This document shows, in pieces, positions 46,440-57,811 of a stretch of 64,000 bases of DNA; the first letter of the stretch is position 1; each line of letters begins with the position of its first letter. The stretch covers positions 1 to 64,000 of the forward strand of contig JAJFGA010000010.1 in assembly GCA_021776375.1 (NCBI GenBank), written 5' to 3'. The notes beneath the pieces were generated by a model, which searched no databases, was not told where the DNA came from, and saw only the letters and a list, made by a program, of their open reading frames with translations. Made by a program: the position numbers and the translations under genes. Source of the DNA: Hyphococcus sp. (GTDB taxonomy: Bacteria; Pseudomonadota; Alphaproteobacteria; Caulobacterales; Parvularculaceae).

Positions 46440-48338
46440 TCATGATGCGACGGAGAAATCGCTTTTTGCGCCGCCCCATTTTTCGATTACGGCGATGAGT
46501 TGGTCCGGCTCAAAAGGTTTGGAAATAAAGTCATCCATACCCGCTGCGACGCATTTTTGGCGGTCGGACGCCATCGCATTGGCGGTGAGCGCGATGATTG
46601 GTACGCGCGCGTTTCGGCTTTCAAGCTTGCGGATGCGCCGCGCCGCCATCAGACCGTCAATCTCGGGCATGTGCATATCCATCAGGACGACGTCATAATT
46701 GCCGCGCTCCAGCGCCCCCACCGCATCGCCGCCATTGACGGCAACGTCAACTTTGTGGCCAGCGCGCTTGATGATCGCCGTCGCTAACACGGCGTTTATC
46801 TGATTGTCTTCTGCAAGCAGAATGTTGAAGACCGCCTTGGGCTCTGTAGCATCAGCACGCGGCGGCGGCGCCGCCGGCGCAGTTCTCGCGGGCTTGCCCG
46901 CAAGCTGGTCATAAAGTGAGGCCTGACGAATCGGCTTGATAAAATATCCCTCAAACCCGGCCTCGCGCAACTCGCCAATACGGTCGCGGGTCAAGGGAGA
47001 AAGCATCACAAAAGACCGACTGACGGCCCGCGCCAATGACGTAGCGCCTTCGCTTGCAAGATAGATATCGCAAAGCAAAATAGCATTTTGATTTTCATCA
47101 ATGGCCTGATGCGCCTCGCGCGCTGAGCAGGCGCAGAAAACGTTTTTTACGCCGATGCTTTGAAGTTGTAATTCGAGGCTGCGCTGCAGAACCGGCGACC
47201 GGGTCGCAATAATGACGGGCGCGTCTAGGGGCGGCCGCTCGGCTTGTTGCTCTTCATCATAGTCAAAATCGACTTCAAACGAAAAGGTGCTGCCGACGCC
47301 GGCGGTGCTGTCAATGGTGATGTCGCCCTGCATGGCGCGAACAATTTTTTGCGCAATTGAGAGCCCGAGCCCGGTTCCCTCTTTTCTCTTATCTGCGTCT
47401 GAATCGGCTTGTGAGAACTCGTCAAAGATCCTCGCCCGCATTTTTCCGGGAATGCCGATGCCGGTGTCGCGCACATCCACTCTCACGGTTGCGGTGGCGG
47501 CGTCTTTTTTGACAAGGTGGGCTTCGATACTGACGCCGCCGCTGTCGGTAAATTTGACACCGTTGCCGGTGAGGTTGATCAGCACCTGGCGTAAACGCGC
47601 TTCATCGCCGAACAATGTCGCCGGAATGTTTTCATCAATATAAGCAGTGATCTCGACGCCTTTATCCGCCGCCCGCGGAGAGAGAAGCTCTGCAACGCCC
47701 TGGATCAGGGAGAACGGACAAAATGCTTGCGCGTCAAGTTCAAGCTTGCCGGCGTCGATCTTTGCGTAGTCCAGAAGGTCATTGATCAGCGCGAGCAGTG
47801 CGGCGCCGGATTCGCGCACCGATTCTGCGTATGCGCGTTGGTTCGGCTCTAGCACAGTGTCGAGCAGCAAGCCGGTCATGCCGATGATGCCGTTCAGGGG
47901 GGTGCGCATCTCGTGGCTCATCGTCGCCAGGAACTGCATTCTGGCGGCGCTGTTGGCGTTGGGGCCAGCGGCTTCCGGGCCATTGAGGGGGTCGGTTCGG
48001 GAGCTCACTCCGCGATCTCGCGTGAGACCGTCATCATCCGTATCCGAAGGGTCTATGGCGACGCCGGCGTAAAGCCTTTCACCGGCGCTTAAAACGCTTT
48101 CTTCCCAATCGATAATCAGATCACGCGTGCCGACTTGCGCCGATGTTCTATAAGCTGCTGGCGCGCCCCGGCTGGCGGCATGGTTGCCAGGAGCGAAGGC
48201 TTGCCCGAGCCATTTTTCCGGCGGCGCTGTGAACAGTCGCGCAAATGCGCGCGAGACAAAGCGTATCGCACCATCGCGATCGCACACAACAATCAGTTCA
48301 CGGATGTGACGAGGATCGCCACGATCGCTTGCACGCAT
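46440..48338 (-). CDS. Hybrid histidine kinase with pseudo-receiver and receiver
   Basis: A 632-residue soluble hybrid kinase with no membrane helix. A PAS-like region comes first (about 13-85), then HisKA with [11 protein letters not shown] (His142), HATPase ([25 protein letters not shown]), and two receiver-like domains. The first ([15 protein letters not shown]) lacks the acidic pair and is probably a pseudo-receiver. The second ([28 protein letters not shown]) is complete. The output partner is unknown. Confidence 0.88.
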   Translation of the reverse strand: MRASDRGDPRHIRELIVVCDRDGAIRFVSRAFARLFTAPPEKWLGQAFAPGNHAASRGAPAAYRTSAQVGTRDLIIDWEESVLSAGERLYAGVAIDPSDTDDDGLTRDRGVSSRTDPLNGPEAAGPNANSAARMQFLATMSHEMRTPLNGIIGMTGLLLDTVLEPNQRAYAESVRESGAALLALINDLLDYAKIDAGKLELDAQAFCPFSLIQGVAELLSPRAADKGVEITAYIDENIPATLFGDEARLRQVLINLTGNGVKFTDSGGVSIEAHLVKKDAATATVRVDVRDTGIGIPGKMRARIFDEFSQADSDADKRKEGTGLGLSIAQKIVRAMQGDITIDSTAGVGSTFSFEVDFDYDEEQQAERPPLDAPVIIATRSPVLQRSLELQLQSIGVKNVFCACSAREAHQAIDENQNAILLCDIYLASEGATSLARAVSRSFVMLSPLTRDRIGELREAGFEGYFIKPIRQASLYDQLAGKPARTAPAAPPPRADATEPKAVFNILLAEDNQINAVLATAIIKRAGHKVDVAVNGGDAVGALERGNYDVVLMDMHMPEIDGLMAARRIRKLESRNARVPIIALTANAMASDRQKCVAAGMDDFISKPFEPDQLIAVIEKWGGAKSDFSVAS

Positions 48339-48423
48339 ATTTAAACCATTCCCTAGGTGGTGATGGCCAATTATGGGAGCGCGGCTTTGAAAAAGAGTTG
48401 AGAGGCGTAGTTAATAAAGACGG

Positions 48424-49956
48424 TTAAACCGCTGTTGCAATTTGAGATAATGATAAGGCGACTGCACCCTCACGACGGCGATAGCTTACGGCTTCGGCGA
48501 TGTGGCGGCGCTTAACGCCGGCGGCGCCATCAAGATCAGCGAGCGTGCGGGCGACGCGCTTTATTCTTGTATAGGCTCTGGCCGAAAGACCGAGCGCTTC
48601 TGCGGCGCGCGACAATAGCGCGGCGCCCTGCACATCCGGTTCGGCGGCTTGTGTCAGTGCTGCGTCGCTCAGCGCCGCGTTGGTGGCGCCCGATCGCGAT
48701 ATTTGCGCTTCGCGCGCCGCGGCGACGCGCGCGGCGACCGTTGCCGTGGTCTCGCCGTTTGCCGGTGCAGCGAGATCACCCGGGGTCACCGCTGGCAGCG
48801 CGACGGTCAAATCCATCCGGTCAAGCAACGGTCCGGAAATGCGCGATTGATAAACTTCTTCGCAATTTGGGCCGCGCCCGCAGGCGCGTCCGCTCGCCCG
48901 GCCATAGCCGCAACGGCACGGGTTCATCGCCGCAATCAACTGGAAGCGCGCCGGATAGCGGACATGGAAATTGGCGCGGGCGATCAAGACGTCGCCGGTC
49001 TCCAGCGGCGCGCGCAAACTGTCCAGCACGGGGGCTGAAAATTCCGGCATTTCGTCGAGAAAAAGGACCCCGTGATGGGCAAGCGAGGCCTCGCCCGGCT
49101 TGGCGCGAATGCCGCCGCCAATCATCGCCGCCATCGAAGCGGAATGGTGCGGCGCACGGTAGGGGCGCATTCGGGTCAGCCGCCCGTTTTCCAACAGCCC
49201 GGCAAGCGACTGAACCATCGAGACTTCAAGCATTTCCGCCGGGGTTAGGGGTGGCAACAGCCCGGCAAGGCGTGCCGCCAGCATCGATTTACCGGCCCCT
49301 GGTGGACCAACCATGAGGAGATTATGACCGCCCGCGGCGGCGATCTCGAGCGCGCGCTTGGCGGTTTCTTGGCCCCGCACGTCAATAAAGTCGGCGACCG
49401 GCGCCGGCGCCTCAAGCGCGCCCGGTTCCGGCTTTGAAAGGATTTGCGTACCCTTGAAATGATTGACCAGCTGGATCAGTGATTTCGGGGCAATAATATC
49501 CGCCTCTCCGCCGGCCCAGGCCGCCTCGGCGCCGCTGGCGGATGGGCAGATCAGACCGAGCCCAAGCGCATTTGCCGACACCGCCGCCGGCAGAGCGCCG
49601 GCGACCGGCGCAATCGAGCCGTCGAGCCCAAGTTCGCCCATCACCGCAAAGCCGTCCGCGGCGTCATGGGGCGCTGCGCCCATCTCAATCAGCACCCCGA
49701 GCGCGATGGCGAGGTCATAGTGGCTGCCTTCTTTCGGCAGGTCGGCGGGCGCCAAATTGACGGTGATCCGTTTCGGCGGCATGCCCAGCCCGACCGCTGA
49801 CAATGCGGCGCGAACACGCTCTTTCGCCTCCGAAACCGCCTTGTCCGGTAAACCGACAATGGCGAAGGCGGGCTTGCCGCCGGTGAGCTGCACCTGAACC
49901 GTCACCGGAGCCGCCTCGACCCCGTGAAATGCGAAAGTAGTAATCTGGGCGACCAT
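48424..49956 (-). CDS. YifB/ComM-family Mg-chelatase-like AAA+ ATPase
   Basis: A protein of about 510 residues. An N-terminal ChlI/Lon-like domain (FHGVEAAPVTVQVQLTGGKPAF, PADLPKEGSHYDLAIALGVL) precedes an AAA+ core with Walker A GPPGAGKSMLA, and a C-terminal ChlI domain (RIKRVARTLADL, IAEAVSYR). ComM is a branch-migration helicase that helps natural transformation in several bacteria. The start is ATG 49956; upstream in-frame codons are not conserved-looking. Confidence 0.9.
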   Translation of the reverse strand: MVAQITTFAFHGVEAAPVTVQVQLTGGKPAFAIVGLPDKAVSEAKERVRAALSAVGLGMPPKRITVNLAPADLPKEGSHYDLAIALGVLIEMGAAPHDAADGFAVMGELGLDGSIAPVAGALPAAVSANALGLGLICPSASGAEAAWAGGEADIIAPKSLIQLVNHFKGTQILSKPEPGALEAPAPVADFIDVRGQETAKRALEIAAAGGHNLLMVGPPGAGKSMLAARLAGLLPPLTPAEMLEVSMVQSLAGLLENGRLTRMRPYRAPHHSASMAAMIGGGIRAKPGEASLAHHGVLFLDEMPEFSAPVLDSLRAPLETGDVLIARANFHVRYPARFQLIAAMNPCRCGYGRASGRACGRGPNCEEVYQSRISGPLLDRMDLTVALPAVTPGDLAAPANGETTATVAARVAAAREAQISRSGATNAALSDAALTQAAEPDVQGAALLSRAAEALGLSARAYTRIKRVARTLADLDGAAGVKRRHIAEAVSYRRREGAVALSLSQIATAV

Positions 49957-50122
49957 AGATTTCCCCGATTTGTCGTTACGCCAGTGAACCATATTGCAGG
50001 CAAAAAGAGAACATTACAAGAACAGAAACAATTAAGCTGCAATCACGGCAGAAATCAGCAGCTATTCACAGCAAATAAGCCAGCCGAGTTGCGGGCCGGG
50101 AAGTTTTGTCACAAGACACTAA

Positions 50123-50178
50123 ACGGATTCCACTTTTTGCGAGCATGCTCTAAGCAAAGAATCAGAAACCTAGAGCGC
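50123..50178. repeat. RIME-like palindromic element
   Basis: A degenerate copy, in the opposite orientation, of the element at 3937-4005. Shared text includes CACTTTTTGCGAGCATGCTC, AGCAAAGAATC and CTAGAGCGCGG. It ends close to the start of the SLOG-SLATT gene at 50186, so it may influence that promoter. Confidence 0.5.
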
Positions 50179-50185
50179 GGACTTC

Positions 50186-52060
50186 ATGACAATCGCCTTA
50201 TCCCCGCCCAAGCCGGTTATGACGTTGCGTGTCGGAGTTACCGGTCACCGCCAGGCTCGTCTGCCGGCCGACCAGTTCGACCGGATTAGCGATCAAATCC
50301 AAATGATACTGGATTTGGCGGCGAAGGGGCTGGCGACAGCATATGCGCAGTATACGGATGACTACGCTGACGATGCGCGCCAATTGTTTTTTGTCAGCGC
50401 GCTTGCCGATGGCGCCGACACGCTTGCCGCCAAGCGGGCCATAGACGCGGGATGGCGCTTATTGGCGCCGCTGCCGTTTTCGAGGGCCAGCTATGCGCGG
50501 GATTTCTCGACAGAGGACCGCGAGCAGTTTGAGGCGCTTTTGAATGAGGCGGACGCTGTCGCCGAGCTTGATGGGTTGCGCATGACGCCGGCGGATGAAG
50601 AGCGGGCTTATCTTCAAGCCGGTCTCGTCACGGTCGATCAGTCTGACATTGTCATCGCCGTCTGGGATGGCAAGGGCGCCCGCGGCGTTGGCGGCACGGC
50701 AATGATAAAGGACGAAGCCTTGTCTTTGGGCAAGCCCGTGATCTGGGTAAACGCCGCGGCCGACAAACCGCCGGTTTTTTTGGCGGCGGAAAAGATTGAG
50801 GGTCCTGCGTCGCCGGAAGCTGTTCATGCAGCTATCGAGGCGGTGGTCGCGCCTCCGCCAAGCAGCGAAATTGAACACGCCTTTTCCGGCGAGAAAACCC
50901 ATGCGCTGGCAGCATATCGGACATTCGCGAGTGAGACAGCGCATCGCTTCAATTACGGGTCGTTTTTTCAATTCTGGGAAAAACTATTCGCCGGCAAATG
51001 GCCATTTAGCGTCAGGCTTACCTGCCCAACGCCGACCGAAGAGATTTTTGACGCGAGCCAATCGACACTGGCGCAAAAACTACAATCGTCAAACCATGAT
51101 CAGCACATTTTTAACAAGCTGATCATCCCGCGCTTTGCCTGGGCCGACCATCTCGCCGTTCATTACGGCAACCTCTATCGTTCTTCCTATTTCTTCAATT
51201 ACCTGTTCGCGGCGGTCGCGGTTTTTCTGGCTTTGTTTGATCTGGTCGCAGGCGGTCTCGGCTTTGGCAGCAAGACGCTTTGGATCGGCAGCGAGGTGGC
51301 GATCATTGTTATGATCCTGATCGTCACCACCGCTGGCAAGCGTGGCCGCTGGCATGAAAAATGGATCGATTACCGTCAGCTTGCGGAGGAACTTCGCCAA
51401 TACCGGCTTTATTACCTGACGCTCGGCCGTGACGCCGGCAGCGACCTTTCTAAAGGCGAGGGAGGCGAGGCCGCCAGTTGGGTTGATTGGTATTTCGCTG
51501 CAACTTGCCGTGAGGCGGGGATGACCTCAGGCGTGTTCGACGCGGCCTCCATCCGCCGCACCGCCGACACCGTTTTGAAAGAGGAAATCACACCGCAAAT
51601 CGCCTATCACGAGAAAAAAGCCGGCACGCTCCATATACTGGAACACCGTCTGCACCATCTTGGTGAATATGCTTTTGGCGCAACGCTGCTGGTTTGCCTG
51701 TTTTATCTCGGTCTCGTTGTCCTCGCCGGCAAGGAGCCGGGCCTGGCGACTTGGGCCTACGAAACCAAGAACGGCGCTAAAGGGGTAGTGACAATGATGA
51801 CCGGGTTCTTGCCCGCGCTCGGGGCGGCGTTTTTTGGTGTCCGGGTGCAGGGCGAATTCGGCTCAACAGCGGAGCGCTCTCACGCCACCGCCGCGCAACT
51901 CAAGACCCTTGCGGAAAAGTTTGAGGCGCTCAGCGCAGCGCAAACGCCGCGCCTGGAAGTCTTGCGCTTGCGGGTTGAAGAAACCGCGCGCGCCATGCTT
52001 ATGGAAAACATGGACTGGCGCATGCTCTATATCTCCAAGCCGTTGAATCTGCCCGGATAG
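50186..52060 (+). CDS. SLOG-SLATT-type membrane protein
   Basis: A 624-residue protein. The N-terminal half (about 12-190) reads as a Rossmann-like SLOG nucleotide-sensing domain: RVGVTGHR at 15-22 and the FFVSALADGADTLAAKRA stretch at about 68-85. The C-terminal half has four membrane helices in two hairpins (about 336-357, 365-384, 497-516, 535-553). A charged WIDYRQLAEELRQYR segment and helical tail match SLATT-type (SLOG-associating two-TM) proteins. Burroughs and colleagues predicted such proteins to be ligand-gated membrane effectors in conflict systems. It lies between yifB (divergent) and the TIR-SUMF1 gene. Family membership is by motif recognition. Confidence 0.75.
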   Translation: MTIALSPPKPVMTLRVGVTGHRQARLPADQFDRISDQIQMILDLAAKGLATAYAQYTDDYADDARQLFFVSALADGADTLAAKRAIDAGWRLLAPLPFSRASYARDFSTEDREQFEALLNEADAVAELDGLRMTPADEERAYLQAGLVTVDQSDIVIAVWDGKGARGVGGTAMIKDEALSLGKPVIWVNAAADKPPVFLAAEKIEGPASPEAVHAAIEAVVAPPPSSEIEHAFSGEKTHALAAYRTFASETAHRFNYGSFFQFWEKLFAGKWPFSVRLTCPTPTEEIFDASQSTLAQKLQSSNHDQHIFNKLIIPRFAWADHLAVHYGNLYRSSYFFNYLFAAVAVFLALFDLVAGGLGFGSKTLWIGSEVAIIVMILIVTTAGKRGRWHEKWIDYRQLAEELRQYRLYYLTLGRDAGSDLSKGEGGEAASWVDWYFAATCREAGMTSGVFDAASIRRTADTVLKEEITPQIAYHEKKAGTLHILEHRLHHLGEYAFGATLLVCLFYLGLVVLAGKEPGLATWAYETKNGAKGVVTMMTGFLPALGAAFFGVRVQGEFGSTAERSHATAAQLKTLAEKFEALSAAQTPRLEVLRLRVEETARAMLMENMDWRMLYISKPLNLPG

Positions 52061-52126
52061 TTTCACCCACCTAGAATTTCGGGCGCCGAAATGCCTAAAC
52101 CCTAGGTTTTTATTGCCAAACTGTAA

Positions 52127-52155
52127 GCCGCAAGGATGCGCCGGATGCTTGCGGC
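52127..52155. other. Intercistronic hairpin
   Basis: Perfect 8-bp arms GCCGCAAG (52127-52134) and CTTGCGGC (52148-52155) with a 13-base loop, in the 167-base gap between the SLOG-SLATT and TIR-SUMF1 genes. No T-run follows, so it may set expression ratio or mRNA processing rather than end transcription. Confidence 0.4.
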
Positions 52156-52227
52156 GCGCAGCAAAAATGCGCCATTTTGCAGTCCGCGCCAGCGGAATAG
52201 GGACGCTAGCGTCATGAGAGCAATCCG

Positions 52228-54261
52228 ATGTCTGTAATTTCCGTTCTACATGCGCCCCTCGATAAAGCCCTCGGCCAGAAAATTGCCGACGCGCTTTCGC
52301 GTTATGGCCATGCGCCGCGCCGCATCAGCGGTGATCCGTATACGGGCGACCTGGCGCTTGCAGACAATGCGGCGATTGTCATCTGGTCGGCGGCGGCGTT
52401 AAAGCTTGTCCGGCTTCATGAACAAGCGCGTGATGCGCTCCGCCGCGGTGCGCTGATTCCTGTAGTGGTTGGGGGAGCGTCAGCGCCGCGGGGGATCGAC
52501 GCGCCGGAGCCGGTGGATCTGTCGGGCTGGTCCGGCGACGACAATGACCCGCGCTGGCGGTTTGTTCTTGATGAGATCAAAATTGCCGCCCAGCGCCAAC
52601 AGCTCGGCGATTCAAACGTCTGGGCTGCGTCCCATGCGGGCCCCGATGTTGTGGATGAGCCCCATCCGGAAGACCCTTCATGGGAAAACCCACCCCTGGG
52701 TGAGGTCGCGTTGGACGATGAGGGGCTGGATATTCCGGCCCTCGACCAGCGCGCTGAAATTATTGAAGCGCGTGAAGATTTCATGCCCCCGCCGGCTCGC
52801 CCGGCGCCGGGAAGTTTTGGCAGAAAATTTAATCCCATGGCGGTTGCTCTGACCGGCGGGCTTGTGATTGGCGCTGTGGCAGGCGCGGCGATCTTGCTGG
52901 CGCCGAGTTTTCTGGCGACGCCAGGGGGCGCTCAGGCCGATGCGGTTAAGACCGCAGCGCCGCCGGAATTGGGCGCATTGGCTTTTGTTCAGCCTTCAGA
53001 TGATTTTAATGTCGCCGATAGCGAAACAACGGGCGCAAACGTTAATGTTGCTGCAGTGCTTAATCTTGATGCTGAGGAAATGCGACTAACGCCGCCTGCC
53101 TTGCGGGAGGCTGACGAGTTGGCGAGTGTTGCGCCAGAGCCTGATGTTGCAGCAGAAGACGCACAAATACTGGAGCTGGCGTCTGCGCTTGGCCTGAGCG
53201 AATACGGCGAGGAAATGTCGACGACGGAAGAGGCCGCGTTGCCGGATGAGATTTCTCCGGAGGATGCAGCCTTAGAGGCGGCGGCCCAAGAAGAGGCGGC
53301 AAAGATAAAGCTGTTTGCAGCCATCGCCCGCGGCAAGCAGGAATTGGCGTCTAACGGCGCCGATGCTGAGGCCCTGCCGGAAGAAGCTGCGCCTGACCTC
53401 GTCGCGCCAGAGGAGACGGCGTCAAACGAGGCTGGGCTCGATATCGTTGCGCCGGATGCGGCGCCGGCTACAAACCAGGCTCCGCCCATTCAAACTTTAA
53501 CGCCGCCGGCTGCCGGCAACGGCTTTAAAGAATGCGCCGATTGCCCGGAAATGGTGCGGCTTGAGGGCGGCGCTTTTCGCATGGGTGCGCCAGGCTCGGA
53601 GCCTGCGCGCCACATTTCCGAAGGCCCGGTGACGCCGGTGTCGATTTCCAAACCCTTCGCTATCGCTGCGACCGAGGTCACCTTCGCACAATGGGATGCT
53701 TGCATTGCCGATGGCGGATGCCGTTATCTGCCGCCGGACCAGGGCTGGGGCCGCGCTGACCGGCCAGCGGTCAATGTTTCGTTTGATGACGCCAAGGCCT
53801 ATGCCGACTGGCTGTCGAAAAAAACCGGCGAGACTTACCGGCTGCCAAGCGAGGCGGAGTGGGAATATGCAGCGCGGGCGGGAAGCAGAGGTCCGTTCGC
53901 CATCGGCGCGAGCCTGTCGTCAGCAACCGCGAACTACAATGCGTTTTATGCTTATGGCGGGACTAAGGGTGAATACCGCAAGCGGACGACGGCGGTAGCG
54001 AGCTTTGCGCCAAATAATTTTGGCCTTTTTGATATGCACGGTAATGTCTGGGAGTGGACCGCAGATTGCTGGGGTGACAGCCATGAGGCTGCGCCGCAGG
54101 ACGGTTCTGCGGCTGTTAGTGGTGATTGCACCCGCCGGGTCCTGAAGGGCGGGGCCTGGAACACCGGCGGCTGGCGCCTGCGCTCAGCCCATCGCATCGG
54201 TAAAACGCGCACTGCGCGCGAATATGACAACGGCTTTCGCGTGGTGCGCGATTTGAACTAG
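52228..54261 (+). CDS. TIR - transmembrane - SUMF1-fold receptor-like protein
   Basis: A 677-residue protein in three parts. Residues 1-120 resemble a TIR domain (SVISVLHAPLDKALGQKIADAL; AAIVIWSAAALKL; Glu65 in LHEQARDAL sits where the catalytic Glu of TIR NADases falls). One helix spans about 205-229, preceded by Arg/Lys, which predicts a cytoplasmic N-terminus. A long acidic, Ala-rich linker (230-430) leads to a C-terminal SUMF1/FGE domain (about 434-677: MVRLEGGAFRMG, YRLPSEAEWEYAARAG, GLFDMHGNVWEWT, GGAWNTGGWRLRSAHR). The catalytic FGE cysteines are missing, so it is likely a binding domain with a lectin-like fold. Its own ribosome site is GAGAG before the ATG. Confidence 0.8.
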   Translation: MSVISVLHAPLDKALGQKIADALSRYGHAPRRISGDPYTGDLALADNAAIVIWSAAALKLVRLHEQARDALRRGALIPVVVGGASAPRGIDAPEPVDLSGWSGDDNDPRWRFVLDEIKIAAQRQQLGDSNVWAASHAGPDVVDEPHPEDPSWENPPLGEVALDDEGLDIPALDQRAEIIEAREDFMPPPARPAPGSFGRKFNPMAVALTGGLVIGAVAGAAILLAPSFLATPGGAQADAVKTAAPPELGALAFVQPSDDFNVADSETTGANVNVAAVLNLDAEEMRLTPPALREADELASVAPEPDVAAEDAQILELASALGLSEYGEEMSTTEEAALPDEISPEDAALEAAAQEEAAKIKLFAAIARGKQELASNGADAEALPEEAAPDLVAPEETASNEAGLDIVAPDAAPATNQAPPIQTLTPPAAGNGFKECADCPEMVRLEGGAFRMGAPGSEPARHISEGPVTPVSISKPFAIAATEVTFAQWDACIADGGCRYLPPDQGWGRADRPAVNVSFDDAKAYADWLSKKTGETYRLPSEAEWEYAARAGSRGPFAIGASLSSATANYNAFYAYGGTKGEYRKRTTAVASFAPNNFGLFDMHGNVWEWTADCWGDSHEAAPQDGSAAVSGDCTRRVLKGGAWNTGGWRLRSAHRIGKTRTAREYDNGFRVVRDLN

Positions 54262-54351
54262 AATTGGACCCAATAGCGGGTCCCAGGCGCGCTAAATGTT
54301 ACCAGTGTTTTAACGGCTGCATTTTTTTATGCCCGCGGGGCCCGGCGCCGG

Positions 54352-54379
54352 TTGCAGCCTTCATTTCTCCTGCTTATAT
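54352..54379 (+). promoter_or_regulatory. Candidate promoter for dnaK
   Basis: TTGCAG (54352-54357), a 16-base spacer and TTATAT (54374-54379) upstream of dnaK. It fits a vegetative or heat-shock type promoter only loosely. The remaining 289 bases between the TIR-SUMF1 stop and dnaK contain no convincing gene. Confidence 0.35.
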
Positions 54380-54550
54380 CCCGCTCGAACGTGTGGGTCG
54401 CCGGAAATGGCGGATCGCGCACAATCTGATGATGATCAAAGGGGCGCGCTTTATTCCGGCGCTTTTCAGGCAAGGGCCGGGGATTTCCCGGCTGACGCCG
54501 ATTGAAGGCTGGAATTTAAAAACGGCGGCTCGCTTAAGGGAGAAGATAAA

Positions 54551-56500
<1,950 letters not shown>

Positions 56501-56525
56501 ACTGGAACGGCCCGTCCCCGCTCAC

Positions 56526-56542
56526 CCCCGCAAAAAGCGGGG
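56526..56542 (+). terminator. Hairpin between dnaK and dnaJ
   Basis: CCCCGC and GCGGGG with a 5-A loop (56526-56542), in the 133-base gap. It probably attenuates read-through so that dnaJ is made in smaller amounts than dnaK; there is no T-run. Confidence 0.4.
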
Positions 56543-56633
56543 CCCGGTGAAGGTTTGGGCTCGCGTATATTGCGTGATGGGGCGGTTTTGAGGGGCGCAA
56601 CGGAATTAGAACCCTGAAAGGGGCCGCGCGATT

Positions 56634-57794
56634 ATGGCGCAACAGTGTTTTTACGAAGTTCTGGGTGTTGAGCGCGGCGCGGACGGCTCGGCGATTAAGT
56701 CTGCCTTCCGTAAGCGTGCGATGAAATACCATCCGGACCGCAATGCGGACAATCCGGACGCAGAACAAAAATTCAAAGAGCTTGGCGAGGCCTACGAAAT
56801 CCTATCCGACGGCCAAAAACGCGCCGCCTATGACCGCTTTGGCCATGCCGCATTTGAAAATGGCGGCGGCCGGGCGAGTAATGGATTTGGCGGCGGCATG
56901 GGCGCGGGCGGCGCAGCGGCCGGTTTCTCAGATATTTTCGATGACATATTTTCCGAATTTATGGGCGGTCAGCGCGGCGGGCGACAGGCCGGCCCCGGCC
57001 GCGGCGCGGACCTTAAATACAATCTCGAAATCAGCCTTGAAGACGCCTTTGGCGGCAAAAAAGCCGAAATCAGCGTGCCAGGCTCGGTCTCTTGCGAGAC
57101 CTGCGAAGGTTCAGGCGCGGCGCCCGGCTCCGGGCCGGTGGCCTGCACTACCTGCAAGGGCGCAGGCCGGGTCCGCATCCAGCAGGGCTTTTTCACGATT
57201 GAACGCACCTGTCCGCACTGCAACGGTGAAGGTCGAATGATTTCTGATCCGTGCACAGACTGTTCCGGGCAGGGCCGCGTGCGCCGCCAGCGCGACCTCT
57301 CGGTCGATATCCCGGCCGGGATAGAAGATGGCACCCGCATAAGGCTTTCCGGCGAGGGCGAGGCCGGCCCGCGCGGCGGACCGGAGGGGGATTTATATAT
57401 CTTCGTTGGCGTCAAAGAGCACGACTTGTTCGAGCGCGACGGCCCCGACCTTTATTGTGCATTCCCGATCCCGATGACCACCGCCGCGCTTGGGGGTGAG
57501 TTTGAAACCCCGACGATTGATGGTGGCCGCGTCAGCATTTCCGTGCCCGAGGGCGCCCAGACCGGCAAGCGTTTCCGCGTGCGCGGACGCGGCATGACGC
57601 AACTCAATTCAAAAGGTCGCGGAGACTTTTACGTAGAAGTCCAGGTCGAAACCCCAACCGGCCTTAACGCGGAACAAAAAGAATTGCTCAAGCAATTCTG
57701 TGAAGCCGGCGGCGGTGAAGACTGCTGCCCGCAATCGCGCGGCTTTTTCGACCGGGCTAAGAATTTCTGGGAAGACGTAACCGACGGGCGGTAG
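56634..57794 (+). CDS. dnaJ: Co-chaperone DnaJ (Hsp40)
   Basis: A 386-residue type I Hsp40. The J domain has YHPDRN with the HPD motif needed to stimulate DnaK; a Gly-rich linker follows. Four CxxCxGxG zinc repeats are visible ([32 protein letters not shown]). The C-terminal peptide-binding domain follows ([20 protein letters not shown]). It is the partner of DnaK just upstream. Confidence 0.97.
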   Translation: MAQQCFYEVLGVERGADGSAIKSAFRKRAMKYHPDRNADNPDAEQKFKELGEAYEILSDGQKRAAYDRFGHAAFENGGGRASNGFGGGMGAGGAAAGFSDIFDDIFSEFMGGQRGGRQAGPGRGADLKYNLEISLEDAFGGKKAEISVPGSVSCETCEGSGAAPGSGPVACTTCKGAGRVRIQQGFFTIERTCPHCNGEGRMISDPCTDCSGQGRVRRQRDLSVDIPAGIEDGTRIRLSGEGEAGPRGGPEGDLYIFVGVKEHDLFERDGPDLYCAFPIPMTTAALGGEFETPTIDGGRVSISVPEGAQTGKRFRVRGRGMTQLNSKGRGDFYVEVQVETPTGLNAEQKELLKQFCEAGGGEDCCPQSRGFFDRAKNFWEDVTDGR

Positions 57795-57811
57795 GGCATG
57801 CGGTTGACTCC

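Noticed and set aside
48408-48430. TTAA pair downstream of the hybrid kinase start
   Set aside because: Spacing is nine bases, not seven, so it is not a CtrA box.
53500-54261. A formylglycine-generating enzyme activating a sulfatase
   Set aside because: The catalytic cysteines are absent and there is no sulfatase gene in the window.
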